A DNA stretch of 64,000 bases from Mytilus galloprovincialis (lineage: Eukaryota; Mollusca; Bivalvia; Mytilida; Mytilidae). The notes below the pieces were generated by a model. That model was given only the letters and a program-made list of their open reading frames with translations, was not told the DNA's origin and did no database searches. The translations under genes were made by a program, and so were the position numbers. Below, in pieces: positions 37,001 through 49,738 of this stretch. The stretch spans positions 61,164,439-61,228,438 of the forward strand of contig NC_134847.1 of the NCBI RefSeq assembly GCF_965363235.1, in the 5' to 3' direction. Position 1 is the stretch's first letter; each line of letters opens with the position of its first letter.

Positions 37001-37160
37001 ATATAATTGATTTTGTTTCTGAGACAAGTGAGTGTGACCATCCACAAGAATTTGCAGTAGTCCAATTTTTCAATACTTCGATACTTTAATTTTTGTTATC
37101 GTAGACTGTTTAATTTTGTCTTTCGTTAACGTTCCGATATAGCAATAAATAAAGGCAACA
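34085..37160. other. Intergenic between gene 1 and gene 2; no gene supported
   Basis: The stretch contains one more copy of the GTACAGGCATTTTC-type repeat at about 35020-35240 (core slightly altered) and an A-run near 35879-35896. Open frames at 36.24-36.53 kb overlap on both strands and have no family resemblance. Confidence 0.4.
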
Positions 37161-37169
37161 GTTACTGTA

Positions 37170-37890
37170 GTATACCGCTGTTCAAAACTCATAAATCCAT
37201 GGACAAAAAACAAAATAAGGGTAACAAACTAAAACCGAGGGAAACGCATTAAATATAAGACATAACACTAAATGTAACACACATAGACAAAATCCCACGA
37301 GAATAACAAATATAACATATATATATATAACATCAAAACCAAATACATGAATTTGGGATAGACAAGTACCGTGACACGTCTTATCGCAATGTGAATTTAC
37401 ACTCAAAAATAAGAAAAAACAAACGACACAACGTTATAATGTAATACACACAGAAACGAACTATAATATAACAACGGCCATATTCCTGACTTGGTACAGG
37501 GCATTTTTAAAGGAAAAAATGGTGGGTTGAACCTGGTTTTGTGGCATGCCAAACCTCGCACTTTTATGGCCATGTGAAATATAACATCAAAATGACAACA
37601 CAGGACTACAATATAAATAAATTGGAGAACACAATTGACAAAGAATCACACGAACAACAGCCAACAAAAGGCAACAAGTTCAAACTTTTAATACGCCAGA
37701 AGTGTATTTTGTCCACACAAGACCTACGTGTGACTCCAGATACAAAAGTTTGAAAGCCGAAACGAGTACAAAGTTGAACAGCATTGAGAACCAAAAAGAT
37801 CAAAAAAGTAGTGCCAAAAACGGCAAGGGTTTTCTGTTCGTTACCAGAAAATCCCTATAATTTAGAATAATTTATACTTTTGCAAACAGT
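37170..37890. mobile_element. Longer interspersed repeat of about 0.7 kb
   Basis: It begins near CAAAACTCATAAATCCATGG, includes CTGACTTGGTACAGGGCATTT and GGTTGAACCTGGTTTTGTGG, and ends after a segment near TTCTGTTCGTTACCAGAAAA. I recall similar sequence as repeated in mussels. No intact coding frame is visible. Family unknown. Confidence 0.5.
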
Positions 37891-39654
37891 AAATTTTATA
37901 AAATGAATATTCAAAAGATGTACATGATAAAACTGAAGTATTAAATAATTACAGGAAACAACTGAAATACATTTACATAACCAGACATTTGAAACACAAA
38001 AGTAGACACATCCGAATAAGTTTAAACATCTACGCCAATTGACGTTCTATTTGAAACTGAAAAATGACGAAAAAATGACGTCATTGAATTTGTAAAACAG
38101 ATCATCAAAAAATGAAAAACGACGTCACATAAGAATGAATAAGATAGAATTAGGATTGATTTAAGATTATATATTTGAACTAAATACTGACATTGCATAT
38201 AATAACAAAGCACATTTTAATACTTATTTATGTCAGACTAAGGTAGCAATTAACTATATTATAAAACTATGTCCGGTTTGTTATGAATCTAACTTCAAAC
38301 GTAAAATATCGTACTGATTACGTTGAACGAAATCAAATCTAATAAATAACATTATAATGTACTTTGCGGTTTTTATCTGCGTAACTTATTTTAACAGATT
38401 ATAGGGTGTGATTATATAAAGTCTATGATTGCACTGTTATGGTGTATGTGCATCATTATCACTGGACCAATCACAGCTAATTGTGATTTAATTTTCATCA
38501 TTATCTTTTTTAGTATTATTTTTTTATAAATGTTCTTTCCTTACCTATGTTAAATCCTTTCCAATTACGGTCTAACTGATTATATCATGGTCCTGCAAAA
38601 GCATATTCTATGATTTATTGTAAGTACATAAAATTTAGTTCCCTGGTGACACCTGGAAAACTGAAATCGGAAAGTTGGTCAAAGTTTTCTAGCTGTAAAG
38701 TTGGCTTGTGGGAATGGACAATTAGTAGTACCCATTCGAATACCGACTTTAAAATATCAATCCAGCAAACTCGGGAAGTATGTTATCAATAGCGTTCAGC
38801 ATTTTCAAAATATCATTTGTAACTCGAAGAAGTTCTTTAAGCATATTTATGGACTACTATCAATTAAACGCTTTCAAGACCTTGACCTTGTTGAAAAATA
38901 TTCCGTATCAACTTCACAAATAATACACGATGGTCTTGATGCATAGATTCTGCGCACTGATCATAGTGATGTTGTTTATCATCTTAACAACGTGTTTTAT
39001 TGTTATTTCATTTGTCTTTGTTCTATTATTAATATTACTTTTACTGTTGGATTGTTTCAGTATGTGATATCCATTTAACGTGGCTCGGTACTTATACATC
39101 CCGTCAATGTGTTTGTATTGTCTTTCATTTTTTGCTGGTGTGTTTTGTATACTTTTTGTATTTCTTTGGTTCTTATAACGTGACTCTGTACTTTAAAAGA
39201 TCCCGTCAGTATGATATTGTTCTATTTTATGTCATTATGATATATTTCAATGATGAATTACAAATGATACGTTGAACCACAAACGTCAAAATAGTGGAAT
39301 TAACTATTTGTGGATTCTTATAAAATTCTATATAACTTTTGGACTGTTTTAAATCTCGGTCTATTTCTGAAATTAATTCTTACATAATTTTGATTTTTTA
39401 ACCCTGTATGCTAACATTGCCTATGTGAAATTTTAAAATTGTTTGTATATACATTGAACGACAAATATATGTGACGTATCAAATTTTCTGACGTCAAACA
39501 CGCGAATCAATGAATGTGTTTGTAGATAGATGTTTTTGTGTTCTGTTAAGTTGTTCCTTTTAAAATTGTTACACGATGATGACTGCTGTACCCATATTTT
39601 GACTATTTTATTTATTATGTCTGTTTAGTTCACGCATCATTGTAAATATAACGG

Positions 39655-39890
39655 AATTTGACGAGACTGTCATCAAAGTGAGAGGGTTAGCGCTATAAAA
39701 CCAGGTTTAATCCACCATTTTCTACATTTGAAAATGCCTGTACCAAGTCAGGGATATGACAGTTCTTGTCCATTCGTTTTTGATGTGTTTTGTTATTTGA
39801 TTTTGCCATGTGATTAATGACTTTCCGATTAGATTTTCCATTAAGTTCAGTATTTTTGTGATTTTACTTTTTTTTCATAAATAACCTTCT
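39655..39890 (-). mobile_element. SINE-like repeat, reversed copy
   Basis: This is the reverse complement of the 33830-34080 family: CCAGGTTTAATCCACCATTTTC, then GCCTGTACCAAGTCAGG and GACAGTTCTTGTCCATTCG. It lies just downstream of gene 2. Confidence 0.75.
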
Positions 39891-40324
39891 TTAGTAATTA
39901 TGGCTTAAATTGCTATTTCGCTAAAAGAATTTTTTTTAAAAAGTTATTCCAATCCCGTCAAAAAAGAAGCAGCGTATTTCTTAGTAAATTTGAAAAAAAA
40001 TACAAAAGCGAGAACTGCATATTATTCTATATTTCAAAAAAAAAAGAATGCCCTACAACAACCCGATGTGCAGCCTTGTGAATGTGCAGGGGAAACTCAA
40101 TCAGGTTAGAACTACATGTACATGTATCTTAGAAAACGGCTTGCATTTTTTTTTCACAATTATAAAGGAATATAAAAGAAAAATTTGCACATTTGATTAA
40201 ATTATGATTGGATTTTAAAGCACTGGATACAATGCTGGTCTGATAAAACACTAGTAGAAACACATAAAATAAGGATGGACTTTAAGGAGCATGTTAATGT
40301 TACAAATATATGAAGTAAATATGT

Positions 40325-43300
40325 TTATTTTAATCCAAAGAAGCTAAAAAATTTCATTCCAGCTTTTACCACGCCTAAACCTAGCTTTTTTAAACCTTCA
40401 ATGATATCAGACAGTGCTCCATCGTCATCATTTTCTACGTTGTTCCTTTCTTTTTGTCTAAGTTTGTCCGTTTCCATTTTTAATTTATACTCATCATCCA
40501 TTCGTTTAAGTTCTGTTTCCAGTTCTCGCTTCTTTGCCTCTATGTTTTTTTGTAATCTACGATTCGATTCGTCTAGTTCTCTTTGCAGTTGCTCCTTTCC
40601 TATCATAGTACTCCTTATTTCCGACAATTTAATCTGTTGTTCTAATGATTTCAATGTGTTTTCTATCCTTCTTGAGTTCCATTCTTCCTCGATTCTATTT
40701 TTCTCTAAAATTTCTTTTTTCAATTTCTTTTCATACTTGTTTTTTATTTGTGTTTCTAAATGTTCCCTTTCCTTTCTCTTTTGTTCTTCTAACTGTTTAA
40801 TCTGCACATGCATCCTTCTTTGTAACGCCAGCTCTGCTTCTTGAAATATTTCACTTGTATAACAGGACCCGCCATTATTAACGAGCATACGATCGACAAG
40901 GTCATAAAATTCTACAACTTGTTCTTTTTTAGACTGTCCGGTCTCGTCGTTATTGAAAGCAATATAGCGATTATCACACTGTTGAAGAATTATTGCCAGT
41001 TCCTTTGGGACTTTTCTAACGTAATCACAGATTAACTGATTATGTTTTGAAAGGTCGTCTTTCCTGGTGAACAGAACTATCATATGTCGCAATATTCCCT
41101 CACCGAAATGATCGACAAAATACCTGACTGTGTCTTGTTCTTCTTTCGTGAATCTACCGATACCAATAACTAGCACCATAGAGTGCGGCCCTGGAGACGT
41201 CATTCCAATGCATTTAATTATTTCCTTGGTAATCTTTGCGTTCGCCATTCCAGTATCAAAAAGTCCGGGTGTATCAACAACTATTATTTTCTTTCCATTT
41301 CGAGTAGACTCCCCCCGTGTGCACTTGCTAGTTATGGAGGAAGCAGAAACCATGGATTCGAACTGCTCTTTACCAAGAAGAGAGTTTCCAGTAGCACTTT
41401 TCCCAGACCCTGTTCTTCCAATTAGAACTATACGTATTTCATTACTAGCTTCAAAGTCTGTATGTTTTGAATCTAAAATGATTCAAATGAAAAATACCAA
41501 GTCAAATGTAAAGTCTTCTTACAGTTTAGTTATCAACAGCAAAATAGTAAAAACACAAAACAACTCAACAAAACCAAGATGGCAATGTACTTAACATAAC
41601 CATATAACTTATTCTATTCGTGCAATTAACTGTTTCGGTGAAATTGAAATCCTTTATATAAAGGTATATCACGGCTACGTAGTAAGGTTGTCGTATCGAG
41701 GAGCGTTTAGTACACAAATTTTGTCAAAGTTTGATTAAGTTGGTCATGGATTAATTAGGTTAGTTGACGAAACGCGCGTCTGGCGTACTAAATTATAATC
41801 CTGGTACCTTTGATAACTATTCCTAGACCGATTGCCTCAATTCTTTTCAAATGAGCAAATGAAAGGAAATTACATGTTTGAATCTATACTGTAAGTCAAA
41901 CGATCTAAATTGAAATTGTTGTTTTTAAGAAAGAAATGAAGGATAATCAAAATTTTGAAATTGATACTGTTTGGTTAAGCGATTGGCATGATTCAGTAAA
42001 GTGTCTATAAATTCGTCATGGTTTTGATAAAATTTGTCATGGTTTAGATCCAAATTTAAACATATTTGTTTCACCTTAATAATGATAGTTTGTGAAAAAA
42101 TGAAGTAACACAATTTAACGATTGTCTACAAAATTTCAAGGAAGAAAAGCCTTAAAAAAAGTTGGTGAGCGTTATCGGCAAAACGTACATTTATACATTT
42201 TTTTGTGTGTTCCTACGATATGATTTATATAGCCACTGCTATTTTTAACTGACATTCGACATAATGAATTAAAAAAATGTTCAGTTTTAGCTAAACTCTT
42301 TTCTTTATACGTCCAAGATGGACATCTGCCCGGGATAATAATCGTGAGAGGTGTTTAAGAGTTGTTAAACTTTTAAGGTGTATTATTAAAAGTTGTCACA
42401 TTGACAATCATATCATATCTTCTTTTTTTTTATATTATGTTTTATTTTAAGGCGTTCGAGGAAGTGCTTTATAACTTGGTTATATATGATAGCAATATGT
42501 AGAAAATAGTGTAGTAAATGAATGTGTCTTAAATGAAACTTTCGGATTTTTTTGTAGTTGATATTGGGCCACTTCTTCGAGCACATGTTTACAAAAATTC
42601 AGCCAATTTTTTTAAAAGTTGCTTAACGAAGTACATACAGAGAATTTGTAAAAACCAATTTGTAAAAGAATAATAACCTCCTTCTCCCTAGTTTCCACTT
42701 GTATATTAGTGTTTTCATTTACTATTTAAACAATAACGTTGAGAAAGGAAATGGGGAATGTGTCAAAGCGACAACAACCCGACCATAAAGCAGACAACAG
42801 CCGAAGGCAACCAATGAGTCTTCAATGTAGCGAGAACCTCTCGCACCCGGAGGCGTCCTTCAGCTGGCCCCTTAAAAATATGTATACTAGTTCAGTGATA
42901 ATGGACGTCATACTAAACTCCGAATTATACACAAGAAACTAAAATTAAAAATCATACAAGACTAACAGCTCCAGACCTCAATTAAACTGATTGAAAGATT
43001 ATGTCTTCATCATATGAATATTAGGCACAATCCCTCTCGTTAGGGGTTTAGTATCATACTATCATAACAAATATGGGAAGAACATAACCCGTGTCATGCC
43101 AACAACTGTTTTTTTTTCAAATAAATGTGTTTAGTTCTGGTGCAAAAACCCTATAAGTGAATCAATATTAAAGCAAAACTATGCAATCTCTAATGACCTG
43201 ACAACAGTATCGTAACTATATCTCTTCTTAATAAGTCTGTTTAAAGGTTTTGTAAGCTTTTGAGGTGAACACTGACATTTTTGTACTTTGTAAAGAATAT

Positions 43301-44378
43301 TAACATAAAAGATTGGATGTGAAATACCTGAACGTATAAGATGTCTGCATGTTGAGTTATATTTACGAACGAATTATTTCCTTATATGGATGATAAAATT
43401 TAGTAAATGTTTTGACTAGTTTGTGATATCGAAAACCCTGGTGTAATAATGTTTCAGTGATACATAAAACATGGAATTGGCGGCATCTGCTCCCAAGAAT
43501 TGAGATGTTACACTATTATTAGCAAATTTACAATAAACGGAGGATAACTCGTAATTATTTGAATTTGACTTTTGAAAATTTTACATTTTAATAACTGATG
43601 ACATTTGTCCTTTTTACCTATCAAAAATATGTTTTTGTGAGTTGACAGTACATACTAAACGTATTGTATATATAAAAGATACAATTGGTAGTTATACTTG
43701 TAGTATATGCTGAATTTTATACACGTATCTTTTCTTGAAATTGTCCCAAGTGTGACTAGCATCGTAATAACTATTCAGCTGACACAGGCACTTGTCTCAG
43801 AATTTATTTTTTCTATATTCCTTAAAACTAAACAAAAACGACCTATTTTTCTACAGCTTATTTTTGTGCTGATATTTTCGCTGACAGTGTTACATATTAT
43901 CTTTACCACGGTCGGCTTAGGGCTGGAAATATAATTTAGACAATTTTCTATATCATTTAAATGTGACGATAGTCTTACAATATATGCTTTATGAATCTTT
44001 ATCGAAAGTATTTAGATGATTTTAAAATAAACAAAATAAAAGTGAAGGGTTTTTACACGAGCATTTCGAACTAAAGTAACGGGGAAATTTATCTTAATGT
44101 TGCATTTAAGATACATAAAGATCTACCACGCCTCATCGCTGAATACGATATTAATCCAATATATATATTTAAAAATTCCAACTTTAAAATTCGGGGTTAA
44201 TCCACATTACCTGTTTCATTTGTATTGCTGCTCGTTTCTTTCTGTGTGTAACTGCAACCGTTTTCAAATACTTCAATTTCTTCACTTTTAATATTGTCGC
44301 AAGTTTTGCAATACAGGGAGTCGTCCTCATTTATAATTGTACACCACTTGCACGTCCACATGGACATTTTGCTGATTC
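40325..44378 (-). CDS. Gene 2: NZF zinc finger + AIG1/GIMAP GTPase + coiled coil (intact, two coding exons)
   Basis: Exon 1 is 44378-44211 with ATG at 44367-44365; exon 2 is 41472-40325 (stop TAA at 40327). The phase-1 junction makes GAT, giving 434 residues. Residues 1-26 are a RanBP2/Npl4-type finger (MSMWTCKWCTIINE...YCKTC), with Ile in place of the usual Phe after Thr. A short acidic linker follows. The AIG1 GTPase spans about 64-270: G1 GRTGSGKS at 71-78, G3 DTPG at 119-122, the family box PGPHSMVLVIGIGRFTKEEQ, G4 TRKDD at 188-192 and G5 RYIAFNND at 221-228. A Glu/Lys/Arg-rich coiled coil runs to about 400. The tail LGVVKAGMKFFSFFGLK is amphipathic and could touch membranes (inference). 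GIMAP proteins are immune-linked GTPases that scaffold on membranes. AATAAA overlaps the stop codon. Additional exons in the 2.7 kb intron are not seen. Confidence 0.87.
42390..42437 (+). mobile_element. SINE tail fragment in gene 2 intron
   Basis: AAAAGTTGTCACATTGACAA followed by TCATATCATATCTTCTTTTT is a decayed 3' tail of the SINE family at 16575-16872. Confidence 0.55.
42735..42975 (+). mobile_element. Interspersed repeat, second copy (GGCGTCCTTCAGCTGGCC family)
   Basis: Close relative of 14680-15060, from GGAAATGGGGAATGTGTCAA to AAAATCATACAAGACTAACA. It lies in the intron of gene 2 in antisense. Confidence 0.8.
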
Positions 44379-44399
44379 CTAATTAAAAACAATTTTAAT

Positions 44400-45350
44400 A
44401 GCAATTAATAGTGAGATTATTCAGAGGCTAAATTCGTTTGTCCAAACGAAGACAAATTTTCGACAAATGGAGGTTTCCCGATTTGCTACCATACCAACCG
44501 TAGTACGAACTGAGAGCCGTCATAGAACTTTGAAATTAATTCGTATATGCCCGTAATGTCAATATATGCTTTATGAATCTTTATCGAAAGTATTTAGATG
44601 ATTTTTAGCTACAACTTAATATAACTTTCATGTAGATATGTAACCTATTCAAAACAAACTATATTGTGTGTACTCGATTATGCTTTTAGCAGACCGTTCA
44701 AGTAACCGTTGCAACGAACGGTTTGTAATAAAGATTTATTTCCCCTGAAATTGCACCGACAAAAAGAAGCTAAACATGAATAACATTCGTATTTAATCCT
44801 ATGTTTTCCTGTTATATTGATATAAAATTATAAAATGAAAAAAAGTTTGCTTTTTTGGGGGGTAGGCTTTTAGAAAGATAGATAAATAGATACTAGATAG
44901 ATAGTTTATTAACGTCTCACCATTAATATACACAATAAAATATTAACATATATCATAAAGAACATCAATAGTTATTAATGCCATTCTCAAAAGAACTATG
45001 GGAGACAAAAAGTAAAATTTCATCAAACAAATAAAGGACTTTATAAAACTCAGGGACTTTCTATACTAACGGGACTCGTCTCTATTGATTTTAACTGATT
45101 ACTAAGCCGCCTGTTTATAGCTACCACTCAACAATAAATTTAGTTTCGTATCTCTGATATACGATGCTATTAGTAAAGTTATTTGCGTATTTCACAGTTC
45201 ATTGTAATTATATAATTAATATTAGTTGTTCATGTCAAATCTGATTAATAGCCATTTACGATGACAAAAAATATAAGATTTTGAGATGAATTATTAAACT
45301 TAGACGTATCGTTAGTATAGAAAGTATATAAATGTTTTAAAACGTTTAGG
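44400..45350. other. Region between gene 2 and the LINE fragments
   Basis: Probably holds the promoter and untranslated first exon of gene 2, which I could not place. A decayed GATA/TAGA microsatellite lies at about 44873-44912. A direct repeat of 43983-44016 (TATATGCTTTATGAATCTTT...) occurs at 44560-44606, on the other side of the NZF exon. Confidence 0.4.
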
Positions 45351-45351
45351 A

Positions 45352-46125
45352 TCAGTTTTGGATAGACTTAGTAAACTTACTATATTTCATTCTTTTATTC
45401 TTAGTAATTTTATAATTTTTGCCCATTGGCATGGCATTTTTGCACTGAGAAAAATTACAAAAAACAAGAAAAGGTGCAGGAAAGAGCACTCCGTTTTTTA
45501 TATAAGAATTTTACCAGCTCTCAGGAGGACCTCTTACTTAAAGCTAAGGTGCCCTCCTTGCAGATTTGACGGATAAGAACAATGGCTCTAGACACTTTTA
45601 AAATTATAAACAATATAGCTCCTGCGTGCTTACAAAATTTCGTGAATGTCAAAAAATCTAAATATTCTTTCAGGTATGTAAATATTCTTGAAATTCCACA
45701 GGTAAAGTCAACCCGTAACGGTAAAAAATCGTTCATATTTGCTGCTGCTACTTTATGGAACAGCCTTCCAAACCACTTCAGGACTGAATATAGTTTTTCA
45801 CATTTTAAAAGTCTTGTTCAGTCCTGGAACGGTTTGGAATGTCGCTGTTCTGCTTGCAGATAATTCTTGAGCTGTTTATTATTTATGTTGCTTTTGGTTG
45901 CTCTGGTCTGGCATGTTTTTACTTCATTCGAAAATTTGTTGCTCATTTTTATTGCATACTACGTATGTGAGATTTCAACTTTGTATTACAGGTTGTTTTT
46001 CTTTTTATGTCAAAATGCACTGTTTTTATGTTATTTATATGTTTTTATATTCGGTCAAAAGCTCCTAAGAGCTTGTGTTGCTTATTTGTACTTATGCCGA
46101 ATCAAAATAAAGTTTTCTTATCTTA
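45352..46125 (+). mobile_element. LINE 3' fragment (reverse-transcriptase C-terminus and tail)
   Basis: The first half encodes the C-terminal part of a non-LTR reverse transcriptase: KLTIFHSFILSNF, then in another frame PLAWHFC...EKVQERALRFLY and LLLKAKVPSLQI, then MALDTFKIINNIAPACLQNF...SFIFAAATLWNSLPNHF. At least one frameshift and one in-frame stop separate these pieces, so it is dead. The 3' tail ends AATCAAAATAAAGTTTTC. This C-terminal block is familiar from many mollusc and cnidarian LINEs; clade not assigned. Confidence 0.85.
46002..46064 (+). repeat. 63-base exact direct repeat, copy 1
   Basis: This block in the LINE tail, starting TTTTTATGTCAAAATGCAC, is repeated without a mismatch at 46642-46704. 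Confidence 0.95.
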
Positions 46126-46221
46126 AAGTCCTTGTACAACTGTACTTATTAAAAGTTCTAAAACAAAATACGAAAACTTTAAATTCTAAAAATTATCGAT
46201 ATAAAAAACGTCTCCTTTTGT

Positions 46222-46925
46222 CTAAAATAGATTTGCAGGTTTTGGCACATTTGTAAATAACATCAACTTTTTGGCATCCCAACACAAAAGTTTCTCACGA
46301 TTCGTATACATGTTAAAGTCCTCATTTTCACTGTATATGCATTCATAGAGTTCGTTCCTTAAATCACAATAAAGCGGACATTCAAGTAGTACATATTCCT
46401 CAGTTTCCATATTATTATCACAAATAAAGCAATTCCGTTCATGCATGGGTAAACGTTCGTAGCACCCGGTTTCGATTCGTATAGGTGCAACCCCACACAT
46501 GAATTGTGAATATGCTCTACGTTGAACAGGAGATAACAGTGTTTTAAATAAAGTTCACAACTAATTTCTGTTTTGAATGTTCTATATGTCCTTAATTTGT
46601 TACCACCACCAACCATAATTTTTGCAGAATGCATTCTTGTTTTTTTATGTCAAAATGCACTGTTTTTATGTTATTTATATGTTTTTATATTCGGTCAAAA
46701 GCTCATCAGTTCACTTATTTTTAAAATCGGTTAAAAGTTTTTCGTCTATTTTAGCTAACAGCGTAGCTTTATGAATGTTCGTGTCATTATACCAGTCACT
46801 AATATTACACAATTCAAACTGCTGATAAAGTCTATAATTTGAATTTTTACAGGCTTTATAACGTCTAAAACTATTTTCCGCCCAGTTATGAATTCTTTTA
46901 TCTAGTCGATCAGTGGTCATTTACC
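46222..46925 (-). mobile_element. Second LINE C-terminal fragment, minus strand
   Basis: Reading from 46920 downwards, a frame gives MTTDRLDKRIHNWAENSFRRY...HKATLLAKIDEK. The unrelated 63-base block 46704-46642 interrupts it. The LINE continues with KLRTYRTFKTEISCELYLK, then MCGVAPIRIETGCYERLPMH and CFICDNNMETEEYVLLECP. The last motif is the zinc-binding C-terminus typical of non-LTR reverse transcriptases, with Tyr where His is usual. Frame changes show it is dead. Sequence at 46930-47090 on the plus strand ends TTTTGCAATAAAG and may be a tail of yet another LINE. Confidence 0.75.
46642..46704 (+). repeat. 63-base exact direct repeat, copy 2
   Basis: Exact copy of 46002-46064, lying inside the minus-strand LINE fragment and breaking it. 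Confidence 0.95.
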
Positions 46926-47189
46926 TTAAACGATTCCAATGATTTATAACGTTTCGCCACTGTCTTACACAAGGTGGTTTCCAGAAAACATAATAGTATA
47001 AGAGCTATTTATTGTACTGTATTTAATTGTACAGTTTGTCTGTATTGCTTCGACGCTTATGGGTGTAATTTTGCAATAAAGATGATTATTATATATGGTT
47101 CTAGTATACAGTTATCGTCCTTTGTAATATAGTCCCTTGTGTTACTTGTCATTTTTCCCTTCCAAATTTATTTCTTCATGTACATGCCT

Positions 47190-49224
47190 CATACATGCCT
47201 CAAATAGCAAGTAGGGGGGGGGGGTAAAATTGTAAGGGTAAAAAATGTGGGTCATGAATTAGCACTTCGGAAGCTGTCAAAAGATTTCAAGACCCTCTTA
47301 ACCCTCTTGCTGCCAAAGGGACATTTATGGCTTCTACACACAAATCTTGTTGATTGTGTAGAACGTCAAAGGTCCATTGTAACGTCACAATACTCAGGGG
47401 CACTGGTAACGTCAAAAGACGGCGTCAAAAGGACGATTTTGGCGGGAATGAAGCAAACTGAATAAAATGCTTTAAAAGTATACTTAAAACGGATGTTAAG
47501 AAATGATAAAGGATCATAAGCTTGTTAGTACTATAATACCAACTTTACTAATTAACTAGTTTGTCATTTTTATGTAAAATGTTGCATTCTTTCGAGAAAT
47601 TTGTTTTACGTTTTTTTCGAACATCTATCAATCAGAATATCTCCAGAATATAAATCAATAATCGTATTCCTAGAAAATAACCACAAAAAGGTAACTGCTA
47701 TACTTGATTAAGCGAAATAATAATATTCATTCACAATACACCATACACGCTTTATTTAAAAGATAATTTATTTAGGGCTCAAATACCACGATTGAAATCT
47801 CAGTATTTTTTGGATGAAAGCACACACATATTAACCGATGTAGAATCTACTTGTATTGCCATACGAAATTTCAATACATTTTAAACCTGTTTTATCATGG
47901 AAGCACTGACTTAAAAATAAATGTTTTCATTCGAAATGGGGATGTTAATATAAATGATCATAAATGTGTAGTAGACACAAATTTTAATGATTTCTATTCC
48001 TATCATAGATATTCTTTCCCAGTGAAAAACTCTTTTTTCTGGCATTCATGACAGATCTTTTACTTTGTAGGACCCACTGAGTAATAGATTTATTGTATAT
48101 TGAATTTCAGACGTCCTTAATATTGCATGAAATATTGTCCACTGAACGCTGAGAAGAGAACAGTTTTTCAATTAACAGATTTTAAAGCGGATAATTCGTG
48201 TATGCCAATTACAGTGTGTACTTTATCATAGTAAATGAAAATGAATTATTATTGATTCAGGTTCATGCACTTGTGGACGATAGTAAATTAATTTCTCCCC
48301 ACGTTTTTACTATCATGTTTTTTTTTTTAATTCGTATTGTCTTAAATTTTGAGTAATAAGTGGTCAACAAAATAATAATAAACATGATTAAAAATAAGCA
48401 AAATGAATAAGGATTACAATTTTTATTTTAAAAAAATATTTCCTCGCTTACCGAAACAAGGATTGAAATCATGATATTTTAATATGACACGTGTGATACT
48501 TTACAACAAGAAGTAGTAAATAGAATCATAGAACAGCTCCTCCATGTCCTCGGATATTTATTTGTTTTTATCAATTTGTTCTCGCTTTGTTTTGGTTTTT
48601 TTCATTTTTGTTGGGTGCCGTTATTTGGCCGTTTATATAATGATTTGAGAGATTTTTTCACAGTATTTACCAATTACCTAATTAAAAACGAGAATAAATG
48701 TTTTAGTATTTTATAGGTGGTTAAGAATCATTTATGCATTTCACTTGACAAAGATAAAACATAGTCGCCTTCAAAGCTAGTATAGCAATTGGTATATTAT
48801 TTTCACTTCATTTTAAGACAAGAAAGAAAAAAAAATATATTCCAAGGTTAAAAGTTGTATTCTTAAATAATGTTGCATTAAAAACATCGTTTATGACAAT
48901 CTTGGAGCAATAACTTCCGTAAAATAACTCAAGTTATACATCGCTTTTCATAATTACGGCTACATTTACGCGGGAAAAACTATGGACGGCGGAAAAGCGC
49001 GGTTCTACAGAGAGGCACAAGTTTTGCAACGTCACAGATAAGAAACGTCAAGATGCTTTTGGCGCGACAAAGCAAGAAAAAAACTCGGCAGCAAGAGGGT
49101 TAACGCCAAATTGTCAATATTTTGAGCTAGAGCCGATGAAGTTTCTATAATTTTGATTTAATTTGTCCAAAAAGTAATACACCACACTGTAAACATATCA
49201 TTGAGAAAGCGCAAGTGGGATTTT
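47190..49224 (+). repeat. Interspersed repeat 'R', split copy
   Basis: Parts 47190-47301 and 49100-49224 together equal the continuous copy at 3893-4157 (minus). They are separated by the piggyBac-type element. Confidence 0.75.
47302..49099. mobile_element. piggyBac-type element, non-autonomous (about 1.8 kb)
   Basis: The ends are CCCTCTTGCTGCC and its inverted copy GGCAGCAAGAGGG (13-base perfect TIR). They are flanked by TTAA at 47298-47301 and 49100-49103. TTAA target sites and CCC-starting TIRs are hallmarks of piggyBac. Sub-terminal ACGTCAAA/AACGTCAC-type motifs occur near both ends. No transposase-like frame of useful length is visible. The host repeat copy at 3.9-4.2 kb shows the site before insertion. 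Confidence 0.88.
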
Positions 49225-49738
49225 TTTAATTTCCATTTATTGACTAAAAGAAATGCAATACGAAATAACTATGGTCTCGGACCATATGCGAAACTTTCGG
49301 CAAATGCAACAAAATTATAACGCTACATTACGTTCAGTGCGAAAACCTTTTTTTTTTCACTTAGTAACATATTGGGGAGACACGAACAACTCAATGGAAA
49401 TTAACGAATTATTGCGCTATTCCCTAAAATTAAAGGCTAAAATTAAACCTTTAAGAAATCACATCTCAGAAATTATATCTTTTAATATTTTTTTTTGGTC
49501 ACAAATTTCTTCTCTCCTTATTTATTTTAGGTACTAAGAAACCTAAGCAATGGCTCTTTCGTAACATTTTCGGGAGACACAGAAAATGTTTTAAAAAGGA
49601 GGAATACGATGTGTTGAATAAAGAAACATGTTCGTAAAATATGATAAAATTACATTTTTATGTTAATACCTGATATATAATTTGGATGTAAATTCTACAA
49701 TGTCGAACTTCTCACTACAGTTTTCCCCTCAAATGTTC

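Larger units (their letters stand above)
38360..44210. repeat. Segmental duplication, copy 2 (around gene 2)
   Basis: Partner of 22820-30836 in the same orientation. It lacks the 0.49 kb and 1.09 kb elements, the SINE tail and the 25.4 kb repeat, so it is closer to the ancestral layout in its 3' part. It carries its own additions, including repeats at 39.65 kb and 42.74 kb. Confidence 0.75.
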
